From: Microbacterium sp. HD4P20
GTDB lineage: Bacteria > Actinomycetota > Actinomycetes > Actinomycetales > Microbacteriaceae
DNA length: 64,000 bases
Direction of reading: 5' to 3'
Assembly: GCF_019449275.2 (NCBI RefSeq)
Contig: NZ_JAHZQZ020000006.1
Location: 1 to 64,000 of the forward strand
Position numbers and translations under genes: made by a program. Under the pieces are notes generated by a model that was not told where the DNA came from, did not search any database, and worked only from the letters and a program-made list of their open reading frames with translations. Below, piece by piece: positions 21,731 through 30,718 of the stretch (within the stretch, counting starts at the first letter, position 1; each line of letters starts with the position of its first letter).

Positions 21731-21860
21731 GCCGACCATGTGGGTTTCTCACCGACCATGTGGGTCTCTCACCGAGCATGCCCACATGCTCGCCGCGAAA
21801 CCAACATGCTCGGCGTGAGAGGGACATGCTCGGCGTGAGAGGGACATGGTCGGCGAGAGG
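21731..21860. repeat. Head-to-head array of a 20-bp intergenic repeat, copy 1
   Basis: Two and a half forward units (such as ACCGACCATGTGGGTTTCTC) are followed with no break in the 20-base period by four reverse-orientation units (such as GGGACATGCTCGGCGTGAGA). The switch lies at CGAGCATG-CCC-ACATGCTCG. It sits between the ABC-F gene and guaB3. A matching array occurs at 43341-43460. Confidence 0.9.
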
Positions 21861-21895
21861 GGGGAGGGGCAGCGGGCGCGAACAAACCGGCCCGG

Positions 21896-21901
21896 TAGGC
21901 T
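21896..21901 (+). promoter_or_regulatory. -10 element TAGGCT, leaderless promoter of guaB3
   Basis: TAGGCT, six bases, then GTG 21908. Identical to the rarD element. Confidence 0.6.
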
Positions 21902-21907
21902 GGGGTG

Positions 21908-23032
21908 GTGAGCATGGACATCGAACTCGGTCGCGCCAAGCGCGCACGCCGCGCGTACACGTTCGACGACATCGCGGTGGTGCCGTCGAGGCGCACGCGC
22001 AATCCCGAGGACGTCTCCACGACCTGGACGATCGACGCGTTCAGCTTCGACATCCCGGTGCTGGGCGCTCCGATGGACTCGGTGGTGAGCCCGAGGACGG
22101 CGATCATGCTCGGCCAGCTCGGTGGCCTCGGCGTGCTCGACCTCGAGGGCCTGTGGACCCGCTACGACGACCCCGAGCCGCTGCTCGCCGAGATCTCGGG
22201 CCTCGACAAGACCGCCGCGACGCGCCGCATGCAGGAGCTGTACGCCGAGCCGATCAAGCCAGAGCTCGTGCGCGACCGCCTCGCCGAGATCCGCGCGGCC
22301 GGTGTCACCGTCGCCGGCGCGCTCACTCCGCAGCGCACGCAGGAGCTGTACGAGACCGTCGTCGCCGCCGGCGTCGACCTCTTCGTGATCCGCGGCACGA
22401 CGGTCTCGGCCGAGCACGTGTCGAGCGTCGATCAGCCGCTGAACCTCAAGAAGTTCATCTACGACCTCGACGTCCCCGTCATCGTGGGCGGCGCCGCCAC
22501 CTACACCGCGGCGCTGCACCTCATGCGCACCGGCGCCGCAGGTGTGCTCGTCGGGTTCGGCGGGGGAGCGGCATCCACCACTCGCGCAACGCTCGGTCTG
22601 CACGCGCCGATGGCCACCGCCGTCGCCGACGTCGCCGGAGCCCGCCGCGACTACCTCGACGAGTCGGGCGGACGCTACGTCCACGTCATCGCCGACGGCG
22701 GCGTGGGCACGTCGGGCGACATCGTCAAGGCGCTCGCGATGGGCGCGGACGCCGTCATGCTCGGCGTGGCGCTGGCGCGTGCGACGGATGCCCCTGGCCA
22801 GGGCTACCACTGGGGTCCCGAGGCGCATCACTCCAAGCTGCCGCGGGGCCGCCGCGTGAAGGTCGACCAGGTCGCCTCGCTCGAAGAGGTCCTGTACGGG
22901 CCGGCGCCGGTCGCCGACGGCACAGCGAACCTCATCGGGGCGCTGCGCAAGTCGATGGCCACCACCGGATACTCCGACCTCAAGGAGTTCCAGCGCGTCG
23001 AGGTCGTCGTCGCGCCCTACGCCGCCGGATGA
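21908..23032 (+). CDS. guaB3: GuaB3 family IMP dehydrogenase-related protein
   Basis: 374 residues: an IMPDH/GMP-reductase TIM barrel with no CBS insert. Family landmarks are YTFDDIAVVPSRRTRNPEDV, PVLGAPMDSVVSP and ADGGVGTSGDIVKALAMGADAVMLG. The catalytic loop reads GGGAASTTRATLG, so the cysteine used by IMPDH (GSICTTR in guaB at 12581) is replaced, and the mobile flap motif is absent. That makes ordinary IMPDH catalysis doubtful; the role in purine balance is unclear. GTG 21908 is chosen from the leaderless -10; GTG 21905 is adjacent. Its stop overlaps the SURF1 start (ATGA). Confidence 0.9.
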   Translation: MSMDIELGRAKRARRAYTFDDIAVVPSRRTRNPEDVSTTWTIDAFSFDIPVLGAPMDSVVSPRTAIMLGQLGGLGVLDLEGLWTRYDDPEPLLAEISGLDKTAATRRMQELYAEPIKPELVRDRLAEIRAAGVTVAGALTPQRTQELYETVVAAGVDLFVIRGTTVSAEHVSSVDQPLNLKKFIYDLDVPVIVGGAATYTAALHLMRTGAAGVLVGFGGGAASTTRATLGLHAPMATAVADVAGARRDYLDESGGRYVHVIADGGVGTSGDIVKALAMGADAVMLGVALARATDAPGQGYHWGPEAHHSKLPRGRRVKVDQVASLEEVLYGPAPVADGTANLIGALRKSMATTGYSDLKEFQRVEVVVAPYAAG

Positions 23033-23907
23033 CGCGAGCCGTGACCGACCCCGACCCCGCAGGCGCCGCCGAACCCGAGGTCTTCCCGCCGACGCTGCGC
23101 GAGGTGATGGTCCGGCCGCAGTGGATCGGGATGCTGCTGCTGTGCCTCGTCGTCGCGGGAGTGTTCGCGTGGCTCGGTCAGTGGCAGCTGGGCCGGGCCA
23201 TCGACACCGATCCGCCGCCGCCTGGTGCCACCGAGCAGGTGCGGCCGCTCGACGAGGTCGCGCAGCCGGGGCAATACCTTCCCGAGCCTCTGGTGGGACA
23301 GCGGGTCGAGACGGCGGGAACGTGGGTGCCGGAGGACTTCCTCATCGTCGCGTCCCGCTTCAACGACGGCGTGGGGGGCTACTGGGTGACCGGGCAGCTG
23401 CGGCTGACCGAGCCGGAGCAGCCGACGTCGATCGCCGTCGCGCTCGGGTGGGCGGCGACCGAGGACGAGGCGCACGCGGCCATCGAGCGACTCGAGGCGG
23501 AGGCATCCGGATCCCGTTCCGAACCGGTCGAGGTGACCGGTCGCCTCATCTCGGACGAGGGCCCGCTGCCTCCGCCTTCCGGCGCGGATCCGCAGACCAT
23601 GACGCGCATGTCGCCGGCCGCGCTCCTCGGACGCTGGCACGATGTCGAGGACGTGGACGTGTACCGCCCGTACCTGGCGTCGACGGCGCCGTTCGGCGGG
23701 CTCACCGCGATCGCCTCTCCTGCTCCCGACGAGAGCTCGAACGTCAACTGGCTCAACATCTTCTACGCGGCGGAGTGGGCCGTGTTCGCCGGGTTCGCGT
23801 TCTACCTCTGGTATCGCCTCGCACGTGACGCGTGGGAAAAGGAAGTCGAGGACCTCGAGGATGCCGCAGCCGAGCGCGACGGCGAACCCCGGCCGACGGC
23901 ATCCTAA
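23029..23907 (+). CDS. SURF1 family protein (cytochrome c oxidase assembly)
   Basis: 292 residues with the SURF1 topology: a membrane helix near residues 32-50 (PQWIGMLLLCLVVAGVFAWLGQWQLGRA region), a large extracytoplasmic domain with LVGQRVETAGTW and ALGWAATEDEA, and a second helix near the C-terminus (NWLNIFYAAEWAVFAGFAFYLW). SURF1 proteins help insert haem or assemble aa3-type oxidase. It is translationally coupled to guaB3 by a 4-base overlap, a common actinobacterial pairing without obvious functional logic. Confidence 0.88.
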   Translation: MTRAVTDPDPAGAAEPEVFPPTLREVMVRPQWIGMLLLCLVVAGVFAWLGQWQLGRAIDTDPPPPGATEQVRPLDEVAQPGQYLPEPLVGQRVETAGTWVPEDFLIVASRFNDGVGGYWVTGQLRLTEPEQPTSIAVALGWAATEDEAHAAIERLEAEASGSRSEPVEVTGRLISDEGPLPPPSGADPQTMTRMSPAALLGRWHDVEDVDVYRPYLASTAPFGGLTAIASPAPDESSNVNWLNIFYAAEWAVFAGFAFYLWYRLARDAWEKEVEDLEDAAAERDGEPRPTAS

Positions 23908-24214
23908 GCCGGCCACCCCGCCGCGCGATTCTTGCACCGCGTCCAACCCATTCTGACCCTTCGTGGGCTCAGATCGAGGTGAACGAGCGGTGGAGCGGCA
24001 CCTAACGGCGGGCTTTGTAGCGGGGCCCGCCGGCGGTCGTGCCGGAGAACTTCGGCGCGGTTTCTGAACGGTCGGCAAAGTCTCGGAGAACCGGCCGATA
24101 CGGGCACCGCGAGGTAGAGAGACTCTCTCTGGGCCGCCATGGGGAGTGGCCCGCGCCCTGTGCGCTCACCGAGCCGCCACCCGAACGGCGGCTCTGCTCG
24201 AGAGGTGTTTTCGC
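23908..24214. other. Intergenic region upstream of the phosphatase pair
   Basis: 307 bases with no supported gene. Near the 3' end an 8-bp hairpin GAGCCGCC / GGCGGCTC lies at 24171-24194 in the presumed leader of the phosphatase gene. A single PHO-box-like half site (GTTCACC on the minus strand, near 23980) has no tandem partner, so phosphate control is unproven. Confidence 0.4.
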
Positions 24215-25885
24215 GTGCCGAGACTTGCCCGCTCCGCTTCGATCACGGCTGGTGCCATCGCCGTCATCGTCGGCCTGAGTTCGCTGAGCGGAGGTGTGGC
24301 AGTGGCTGCCGGAGGCGGTCTCGCGCCGCCTGCCGTGGATCCGGCGAGCGTCCACCGTCCGTCCGCCGCACCTGACCGGGTGATCCTGACACCGACCGAG
24401 ACGCCGGCGGTCAGCCAGGCCGTCACGTGGCGCACCGCGACGACGGTGACCTCGCCCCGCGTCGAATGGGCGCTCAGCGGACCGAGCGTGGTCGAGGGCG
24501 CACAGTCTGCGGCGGCGGAGTCGACGACGAGCTTCGACACGACCCTCGGGTATGACGTCGCCTTCCATTCGGCCACCATCGAGGGCCTCGAACCCGAGAC
24601 CACCTACGTCTATCGCGTCGGCGACGGCGAGACCTGGACCGAGTGGTTCGAGTTCCGCACCGCCACCACGGCGACCGGCGACTTCAGCTTCGTGATGCTC
24701 GGCGACGCGCAGAACGACAACAAGGCGTACACCTCCCGCGCGTTCCGTGCCGCCTTCGAGGCGCGACCGTACGCGAAGCTGGCCGTCCACGCCGGCGACC
24801 TCGTCGACACCGAGACCAGTGACGCCGAGTGGGGCGAGTGGAACAGTGCGGGTGCGCTGATGAACCAGTATGCGAACCTCATCGCGACGCCGGGAAACCA
24901 CGAGTACTACCCCGGCCCCGACCTCACGGAGTACTGGCCCGCACAATTCGCGTTCCCGTACAACGGCCCCGGCATCGCGGAGCTGGAGGAGACGGTCTAT
25001 TTCGTGGACTACCAGGGCGTCCGGTTCATCTCGCTGAACACGAACCGCCAGAACGGTGAGCCGTTCTCGGCGCAGACCGAGTGGCTCGAGGGTGTGCTCG
25101 ACGAAAACCCGAACGCGTGGACGGTCGTCACTTTCCACCACCCGGTCTTCTCGACGAGCGGTGACCGCGACAACGCTGTCGTGCGGGACGCATGGCTGCC
25201 GATCCTGGAGAAGCACGATGTCGACCTCGTGCTTCAGGGGCATGACCACACGTACGGACGCGGCAACCTGTTCGCCAACGAGCAGAATCTGCCCGAGGGT
25301 GCCGACCCGGCCAAGAGCCACACCGGACCGGTCTACATGGTGACCGTCGCCGGCCCGAAGGACTACGGGCTGTCGCCGGACGGTCAGGACAACTGGACGC
25401 TCAACGACGCGCATCTGCGCGTGAAGGGCGCGAACCTCCAGCTGTTCCAGACGGTCGATGTGACCGATGACGGGCGCATGCACGTCGAGGCGCGAACCGT
25501 GGACGGGGCGCTCTTCGACGCGTTTACGATCACGAAGGATGCCGCCGGCGGCAAGCTCGTGACGGATGACGTGGCCTGGACGGGCGGTCCCGGATCGACA
25601 CGCGACGGCGTCGACGCTCCCGCCCTGCCCGGCGACCCCGGCACCGACCCGGGCACCGACCCAGGAACCGACCCTGGGACGGACCCCGGGACGGGTCCGG
25701 GGACGGATCCGGGCACCGACCCCGCCGTCGACCCGGACAGCGCTGAGGCCGGTGCGCGGCCGGCGCAGCTGCCGGCCACCGGTGGCGCGCTTCCCCTCAC
25801 CCTGATGATCCTCGGCGGCGTGCTCGTCGCCGGCGGCGGCGCCGTCGTCGCCCGCTCCGTTCTGCGCAACCGAAAGGCCTCCTGA
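24215..25885 (+). CDS. Secreted, sortase-anchored purple acid phosphatase-like metallophosphoesterase
   Basis: 556 residues. Signal peptide at about 1-30; a fibronectin-like PAP N-domain to about 155 (PDRVILTPTETPAVSQAVTW, TTYVYRVGDGETW); then a calcineurin-like domain with metal motifs LGDAQND, HAGDLVD, GNHEYYP, FHHPVFS and GHDHTYGRG. The usual PAP GDxxY tyrosine is not obvious. Seven GTDP repeats (475-503) lead to LPATGG, a hydrophobic helix and RNRKAS, a sortase signal. It would act on phosphate esters at the cell surface. GTG 24215 with GAGAGG upstream gives a good signal peptide; the open frame to 24146 does not. It is followed three bases later by a second PAP. Confidence 0.9.
   Translation: MPRLARSASITAGAIAVIVGLSSLSGGVAVAAGGGLAPPAVDPASVHRPSAAPDRVILTPTETPAVSQAVTWRTATTVTSPRVEWALSGPSVVEGAQSAAAESTTSFDTTLGYDVAFHSATIEGLEPETTYVYRVGDGETWTEWFEFRTATTATGDFSFVMLGDAQNDNKAYTSRAFRAAFEARPYAKLAVHAGDLVDTETSDAEWGEWNSAGALMNQYANLIATPGNHEYYPGPDLTEYWPAQFAFPYNGPGIAELEETVYFVDYQGVRFISLNTNRQNGEPFSAQTEWLEGVLDENPNAWTVVTFHHPVFSTSGDRDNAVVRDAWLPILEKHDVDLVLQGHDHTYGRGNLFANEQNLPEGADPAKSHTGPVYMVTVAGPKDYGLSPDGQDNWTLNDAHLRVKGANLQLFQTVDVTDDGRMHVEARTVDGALFDAFTITKDAAGGKLVTDDVAWTGGPGSTRDGVDAPALPGDPGTDPGTDPGTDPGTDPGTGPGTDPGTDPAVDPDSAEAGARPAQLPATGGALPLTLMILGGVLVAGGGAVVARSVLRNRKAS
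25640..25723 (+). repeat. 12-bp repeats coding (GTDP)n
   Basis: Seven in-frame 12-base units code GTDP (one GTGP), forming the cell-wall-spanning stalk before LPATG. Codon choice varies between units. Confidence 0.9.
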
Positions 25886-25887
25886 TC

Positions 25888-28800
25888 ATGGCTCGACTTC
25901 GTCCAGCCGGCCGCATCCTGGCCGCCGGCCTCGTGTGCGGTGTCGCGCTCACGAGTGGGATGCTCGCGACGGCATCGCCCGCGACCGCGGCATCCGTCCC
26001 CGCCGCCGAGCGGTACGCGCCCTCGCAGGTACCGGACCGGATCACGCTCATGCCGGGCGCGGACGCGAAGACCCAGCAGGTCGTTTCGTGGCGGTCGTCG
26101 ACAGCCGTATCGGAGGGCATCGTCGAATATCGCTCCATGAGCTCGTCGGGGTACCCGACCGGCGTCGCGCGCATCGTGGCGCAGCAGCGAACCGAACAGG
26201 TGACCGACCTCGGCTACACCAATGTGGTGCACACCGCGACGCTCTCCGAGCTCCAGCCCGGCGTCTCGTACATGTATCGCGTAGGCGACGGCACGAACTT
26301 CAGCGAGTGGCAGGACTTCGAGACGGCTACGGCCGAGGACGAGCGGTTCTCGTTCGTCTATCTCGGTGACGTGCAGAACGGCATCCGGAGTGATGCGTCT
26401 CGCGTCGTGCGCAACGCGTTCCGCGACCGCCCGAACGCCGACCTCGTGCTGCAGATCGGCGACCTGGTCAACGACGCGGAGTCGGACGAGCAGTGGGGTG
26501 AGGTGTACGAGGCGTTCTCGTACACGCTCGGCACGCAGAATCTGCTGACCACCCCCGGCAATCACGAGTACGACGGCGGGCTGTCGCAGCAGTGGCAAGA
26601 CATGTACGCCTTCCCCGACAACGGACCCGAGGGCGAAGGCGAGGTCTATGACGCCCTCGAGGGGAGCGTGTACTACACCGACCACCAGGGCGTGCGCTTC
26701 GTCTCGCTCAACAGCAACATCGTCGACACGGACGGTCTGCGCGTGCAGGCCGAGTGGCTCGACCAGGTGCTGACCGACAATGACCAGGCATGGACGGTGG
26801 TGTACTTCCATCACCCGGTCTATTCGCTCGACGAGGGGCGCAACAACCTCGGGATCCGACAGCAATGGGGGCCGATCCTCGAGGAGCACAACGTCGATCT
26901 GGTGCTCACGGGACACGATCACGCGTACGGCCGCGGCAACCTGCTCGCCAACGAGCAGAACCTGCCCGCCGGTGCCGATCCCGAGCTCAGCTCGACCGGT
27001 CCGGTCTACGTCTCGTCCAGCGTCGGGTCGAAGTTCTACGACGCCGGTCCGCGCCATTGGAACGAGAACGGGGGGCACCTGCGCCGGCTCGCCACGGGCC
27101 TGCAGACGTACCAGGTGGTCGACATCAACGGAGGCACCCTGCGCTTCGAGTCGCGGACGGCCGACGGAGAGTTCTTCGACGGCTTCACCATCACGAAGAC
27201 CGGAGACACCAAGCTCGTGGTCGACGGCGTCGAGCCGCAGGTGATCGACCCGGGCACGCCCGCGCCGTGCCTCGGCTGCGATCCGGATGGACCCGACCCG
27301 ACAGACCCGACCGACCCCGAGGAGCCCACGGGCGAGTTCGACTACGAGCAGACCGCTCAGCTGGACGCCGTGATGCCCGACAGCATCGGCGGCGAGCACA
27401 CCGCGGCACTGCCGGCGGGCGTCGCGTACCACCAGACGCGCGACGTGCTCTATCTCGGCGACCAGAACGGCCGGAAGGTCTTCGAGCTCGACCCCGACAC
27501 CGACGAGGTGCTGCGCACGATCACACTGCCGGAGAACATCCGCGACCTCGGCATCGACGAGGAGAACGAGCTGCTCTACGTGGGTCAGCAGAATCGCAAC
27601 TGGCTGGTCGTCTCGATCGCCGACGAGGACTTCGGCGCGATCAAGCGGGGGCCGTACGCGATCATCGAGTCGCAGCGGTCGATGGATGTCGACCCCGTGA
27701 ACGACTTCGTGTACGTCGCCGTCCCGGCCCGTGGTGTGGAGGTGTTCCGCGCCTCGACGGGTGAGTCGCTCGGTGTGATCAACGGCACCGCCGACGCCTA
27801 CTACGTGGCCGCCGACCCGGCCACCGGATGGGTCGTCACCACGAAGTTCCAGGGCGTGGCGGGAGTCCCCGATGTGCAGGCCTTCGACGCCGTCAACGGC
27901 TTCGCGCTGAAGTGGGAGAAGGAGGTGCGCGCCGGTGCTCGTCAGGTCGACATCGACTCCGAGAACGGCCTGCTCTACGTCGGGTACACCGGCACGTCGG
28001 CTGACCGCGGCGGCTTCTCGGTGCACAGCCTCGCCAGTGGCGAGCTGCTGGTCGACAAGGTCGGTCCGCAGTTCGGCAAAGACGGCTACGGCATCACGGT
28101 GGACGAGGAGCGCCAGCGAGTCTTCGTGGCGAACCGCGACTTCCGGCTCAACCCTCCGGGAGAAGAGCTCGAGCCTTTCGCGGTGACCGAGAGCACCCGC
28201 ATCGAGTCGGAGGAGCCGACGGATCCGAGCGAGACGTTCGCCTACGAACAGCTGGGACACCTCGATTCGGTGATGCCCAACAGCGTCGGTGGCGACCATA
28301 CTGCCGCCCTGCCCGCCGGCGTCGCCTACGACCAGGCTCGCGACGTGCTGTACCTGGGTGACCAGAACAGCAGGAAGATCTTCGAGATCGACCCCGACAC
28401 GGATGAGGTGCTGCGTGAGATGACGTTGCCCGAGAACATCCGCGATCTCGGCATCGACGAAGAGCAGCAGCTGCTGTATGTGGGTCAGCAGAACCGCAAC
28501 TGGGTGGTGGTCTCGATCGCCGACGCGGACTTCGGCCAGGTGGTTCGCGGGTCGTACCCGATCATCGAGTCCAACCGATCGATCGACGTCGACCCGGTGA
28601 ACGACTTCGTCTACGTCGCGGTGCCGGCCCGGGGTGTCGAGGTGTTCCGCGCCTCGACGGGCGAGTCGCTCGGCGTGATCAACGGGACCGCGGATGCGTA
28701 CTACGTCGCCGCCGACCCGGCGTCCGGCTGGATCGTGACCACGTCGTTCACCGATGTCGAGGGCAACCCCGGCATCCAGGCGTTCGACGCCGCGAACGGG

Positions 28801-30066
28801 TTCTCCAAGAAGTGGGAGGCGGCGGTGCGTCCGGACGCGCGTCAGCTCGACATCGACTCCGAGCGCGGGCTCCTCTACATCGGGTACACCGGCAGCGGCG
28901 AGGCCGGCGGCGGCTTCTCCGTGCACGACCTGGAGACGGGCGCGATGCACGTCGACAACGTGGGTCCCGAGTTCGGTCGCGACGGGTACGGCATCGCCGT
29001 CGACGAGGAGCGGCAGCGCGTCTTCGTCGCCAACCGCGACTTCCGTCTCAACCCTCCGGGCGAAGAGCTCGAGCCGAAGGCCGTCACGGTCAGCATCCGC
29101 ACCGCCACGGAGGATCCGACGGACCCGACCGATCCGACGGATCCCACGGACCCGACCGATCCCACGGATCCGACCGATCCGACGGATCCGGGGTCGGAGC
29201 CGTACACGGCCACCGCTCTCACCGCGATCGTGACCGAGACGGCCGAAGGTGCCGACGAGATCCGCCCTGTCGGCTCCGCGGTCGACCCGGCCACCGGTCT
29301 GGTGTACCTCGCGGACGAGATGCGTCCGGCGCGCGTGCACGTGATCGATCCCGAGACCGACACGATCGTGCGCACGCTCAGCGCTCCGACTCTCGATCCG
29401 GTCGAGGACGGCCTGCGCGACATCGCCTTCGACGCGCAGACGGGCAACCTCACCGTCGCGTTCGGCGGCAACTGGGTGGTCATGGATGCCGAGACCGGCG
29501 CGAAGGTCGCGGGACCCTTCGCCTTCTCGGGCGGCGTGCGCGGCATGGACGTCGACTTCGCGGGCGGGCGTGTGTTCGGCGGCCTCCGCGGCACCGGCTT
29601 CGACGTCCGCGATGCCGAGACGGGCGCCCTCATCCGTGTCGTCGAAGGACCGGCGGACGGCGGCGCCTGGCGCACGCACGGTGTCGCGTACGACGAGGTG
29701 AACGACCTCATCTACGTGAGCAACAGCGACACGGACGGGTCGACGCAGGGCATCCGCGTCTACAGCGGCACCGACTATGCGCTGGTCGACGTGCTCGAGG
29801 TCGCCGGATCGGACTTCCGGTCGATCGACGTCGACGGCGAGGCCGGACTGGTCATCGTCGGCAATCAGAGCACGCTGTTCGAACAGTCCGGCGTGACGAT
29901 CTACCAGGCCTCGGATCTGTCGCTGGTGCAGCGACTGAGCGCGCACGAATACGGCAACAAGGTCTACGGCGTCTCGATCGACTCCGAGCGCGACCTGCTG
30001 TTCGTCTCGGCACGCGACCGGTACCCGGCCGGGCTGATCGCGGTGACGTTGCCGACCGCGGACTGA
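25888..30066 (+). CDS. Secreted purple acid phosphatase-like protein fused to three propeller modules
   Basis: 1392 residues. Signal peptide about 1-35; PAP-like N-domain; metallophosphoesterase motifs LGDVQNG, QIGDLVND, GNHEYDG, FHHPVYS, GHDHAYGRG; then about 940 residues of propeller-like repeats. Two modules of exactly 300 residues (from FDYEQTAQLDAVMP and FAYEQLGHLDSVMP) are highly similar, each with short YVTN/NHL-type blades such as GVAYHQTRDVLYLGDQNGRK. A DPT-repeat linker leads to a third, diverged module. There is no LPxTG, so it is probably free or loosely held at the surface. It starts three bases after the first PAP gene, so the pair is one operon. The propellers may bind a polymer or protein; that is inference. 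Confidence 0.88.
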   Translation: MARLRPAGRILAAGLVCGVALTSGMLATASPATAASVPAAERYAPSQVPDRITLMPGADAKTQQVVSWRSSTAVSEGIVEYRSMSSSGYPTGVARIVAQQRTEQVTDLGYTNVVHTATLSELQPGVSYMYRVGDGTNFSEWQDFETATAEDERFSFVYLGDVQNGIRSDASRVVRNAFRDRPNADLVLQIGDLVNDAESDEQWGEVYEAFSYTLGTQNLLTTPGNHEYDGGLSQQWQDMYAFPDNGPEGEGEVYDALEGSVYYTDHQGVRFVSLNSNIVDTDGLRVQAEWLDQVLTDNDQAWTVVYFHHPVYSLDEGRNNLGIRQQWGPILEEHNVDLVLTGHDHAYGRGNLLANEQNLPAGADPELSSTGPVYVSSSVGSKFYDAGPRHWNENGGHLRRLATGLQTYQVVDINGGTLRFESRTADGEFFDGFTITKTGDTKLVVDGVEPQVIDPGTPAPCLGCDPDGPDPTDPTDPEEPTGEFDYEQTAQLDAVMPDSIGGEHTAALPAGVAYHQTRDVLYLGDQNGRKVFELDPDTDEVLRTITLPENIRDLGIDEENELLYVGQQNRNWLVVSIADEDFGAIKRGPYAIIESQRSMDVDPVNDFVYVAVPARGVEVFRASTGESLGVINGTADAYYVAADPATGWVVTTKFQGVAGVPDVQAFDAVNGFALKWEKEVRAGARQVDIDSENGLLYVGYTGTSADRGGFSVHSLASGELLVDKVGPQFGKDGYGITVDEERQRVFVANRDFRLNPPGEELEPFAVTESTRIESEEPTDPSETFAYEQLGHLDSVMPNSVGGDHTAALPAGVAYDQARDVLYLGDQNSRKIFEIDPDTDEVLREMTLPENIRDLGIDEEQQLLYVGQQNRNWVVVSIADADFGQVVRGSYPIIESNRSIDVDPVNDFVYVAVPARGVEVFRASTGESLGVINGTADAYYVAADPASGWIVTTSFTDVEGNPGIQAFDAANGFSKKWEAAVRPDARQLDIDSERGLLYIGYTGSGEAGGGFSVHDLETGAMHVDNVGPEFGRDGYGIAVDEERQRVFVANRDFRLNPPGEELEPKAVTVSIRTATEDPTDPTDPTDPTDPTDPTDPTDPTDPGSEPYTATALTAIVTETAEGADEIRPVGSAVDPATGLVYLADEMRPARVHVIDPETDTIVRTLSAPTLDPVEDGLRDIAFDAQTGNLTVAFGGNWVVMDAETGAKVAGPFAFSGGVRGMDVDFAGGRVFGGLRGTGFDVRDAETGALIRVVEGPADGGAWRTHGVAYDEVNDLIYVSNSDTDGSTQGIRVYSGTDYALVDVLEVAGSDFRSIDVDGEAGLVIVGNQSTLFEQSGVTIYQASDLSLVQRLSAHEYGNKVYGVSIDSERDLLFVSARDRYPAGLIAVTLPTAD
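27337..28236 (+). repeat. Intragenic duplication, module 1 (300 codons)
   Basis: Exactly 900 bases, repeated in frame at 28237. Long stretches are near identical at protein level, including VDPVNDFVYVAVPARGVEVF and RVFVANRDFRLNPPGEELEP. Confidence 0.9.
28237..29136 (+). repeat. Intragenic duplication, module 2 (300 codons)
   Basis: Second copy of the 900-base module. The exact period without indels in the body suggests a fairly recent in-frame tandem duplication. Many differences are third-position changes. Confidence 0.9.
29113..29190 (+). repeat. 9-bp repeats coding (DPT)n linker
   Basis: Nearly nine in-frame copies of a 9-base unit of the type GATCCGACS code a Asp-Pro-Thr linker between modules 2 and 3. 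Confidence 0.9.
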
Positions 30067-30077
30067 CCCGCCCTTCA

Positions 30078-30113
30078 CACGTCGCCCCCGTCGGCCAGGA
30101 CGGGGGCGACGTG
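30078..30113 (+). terminator. Terminator after the phosphatase operon
   Basis: A perfect 15-bp stem (CACGTCGCCCCCGTC) with a six-base loop, 12 bases after the stop. Confidence 0.88.
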
Positions 30114-30160
30114 CGTGGCTGCGGCATCCGTCGTCGCACAGTGCCGCGGAATCTCGCGGG

Positions 30161-30166
30161 TAGACT
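30161..30166 (+). promoter_or_regulatory. -10 element TAGACT, leaderless promoter of the DUF3817-guaA unit
   Basis: TAGACT, six bases, then ATG 30173. Confidence 0.6.
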
Positions 30167-30172
30167 GGCAGC

Positions 30173-30718
30173 ATGCCCCGGCCCCCCAAGCTCGCTTCTT
30201 TTCCGGCGATCCGCGGAGCCCTGAAGTTCTACCAGATCTGCTCGATCATCACCGGCACGATGCTGCTTCTGCTGCTCGCCGAGATGATCCTCAAGTACAC
30301 GCCGATCCACGTCGAGCTCTTCGCGGGCGGATCGGGCGGGCTGCTGTGGTTCGCACCTGTCATCGCGGGGCCGGACTGCCAGTGGTGGTCGCTGTTCGCG
30401 CCGATGACGAACGACTGCGAGATGACGTCGGTCGGCGACGGCTTCAACATCTCGCTGTTCATCCTGGTGGCCCACGGCTGGTTCTACGTCGTGTACCTCT
30501 TCTCGTGCTTCCGCGTGTGGAGCCTCATGCGGTGGCCGTTCGGGCGCTTCATCATGCTCGCCCTCGGCGGCATCGTGCCGTTCCTGTCGTTCTTCATGGA
30601 GGCCCGCGTCGCCCGCGAGGTGAAGACGTACCTCCAGCGCCGCGAAGACGAAGAACTGCACACGCGAGCCGAACACTCTTCCCTGACCCACGCCATCCCG
30701 ACGGAGAACAAGCGTTGA
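30173..30718 (+). CDS. DUF3817 family integral membrane protein
   Basis: 181 residues with about three hydrophobic segments ([61 protein letters not shown]) and a polar C-terminal tail, matching DUF3817. Function unknown. It sits directly before guaA, whose TTG start overlaps this stop (TTGA). This neighbour pair is common in actinobacteria. Confidence 0.85.
   Translation: MPRPPKLASFPAIRGALKFYQICSIITGTMLLLLLAEMILKYTPIHVELFAGGSGGLLWFAPVIAGPDCQWWSLFAPMTNDCEMTSVGDGFNISLFILVAHGWFYVVYLFSCFRVWSLMRWPFGRFIMLALGGIVPFLSFFMEARVAREVKTYLQRREDEELHTRAEHSSLTHAIPTENKR

Noticed and set aside
21731..21860. CRISPR array at the 20-bp repeats
   Set aside because: No unique spacers of uniform length, orientation flips at the centre, and no cas genes in the window.
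21100..23907. A 935-residue plus-strand open frame running through the ABC-F end, the repeat array and guaB3 into SURF1
   Set aside because: Only the last 292 residues (from 23029) are real coding sequence; the rest is out of frame with the true genes.
23970..23995. PHO box upstream of the phosphatases
   Set aside because: Only one GTTCACC-like unit is present and it lacks the tandem 11-base partner.
25384..30189. A 1601-residue open frame on the minus strand across both phosphatase genes
   Set aside because: It is antisense to two well-supported genes, is made of low-complexity Arg/Val/Asp/Glu/His text, and arises from GC-rich third positions of the real frame.
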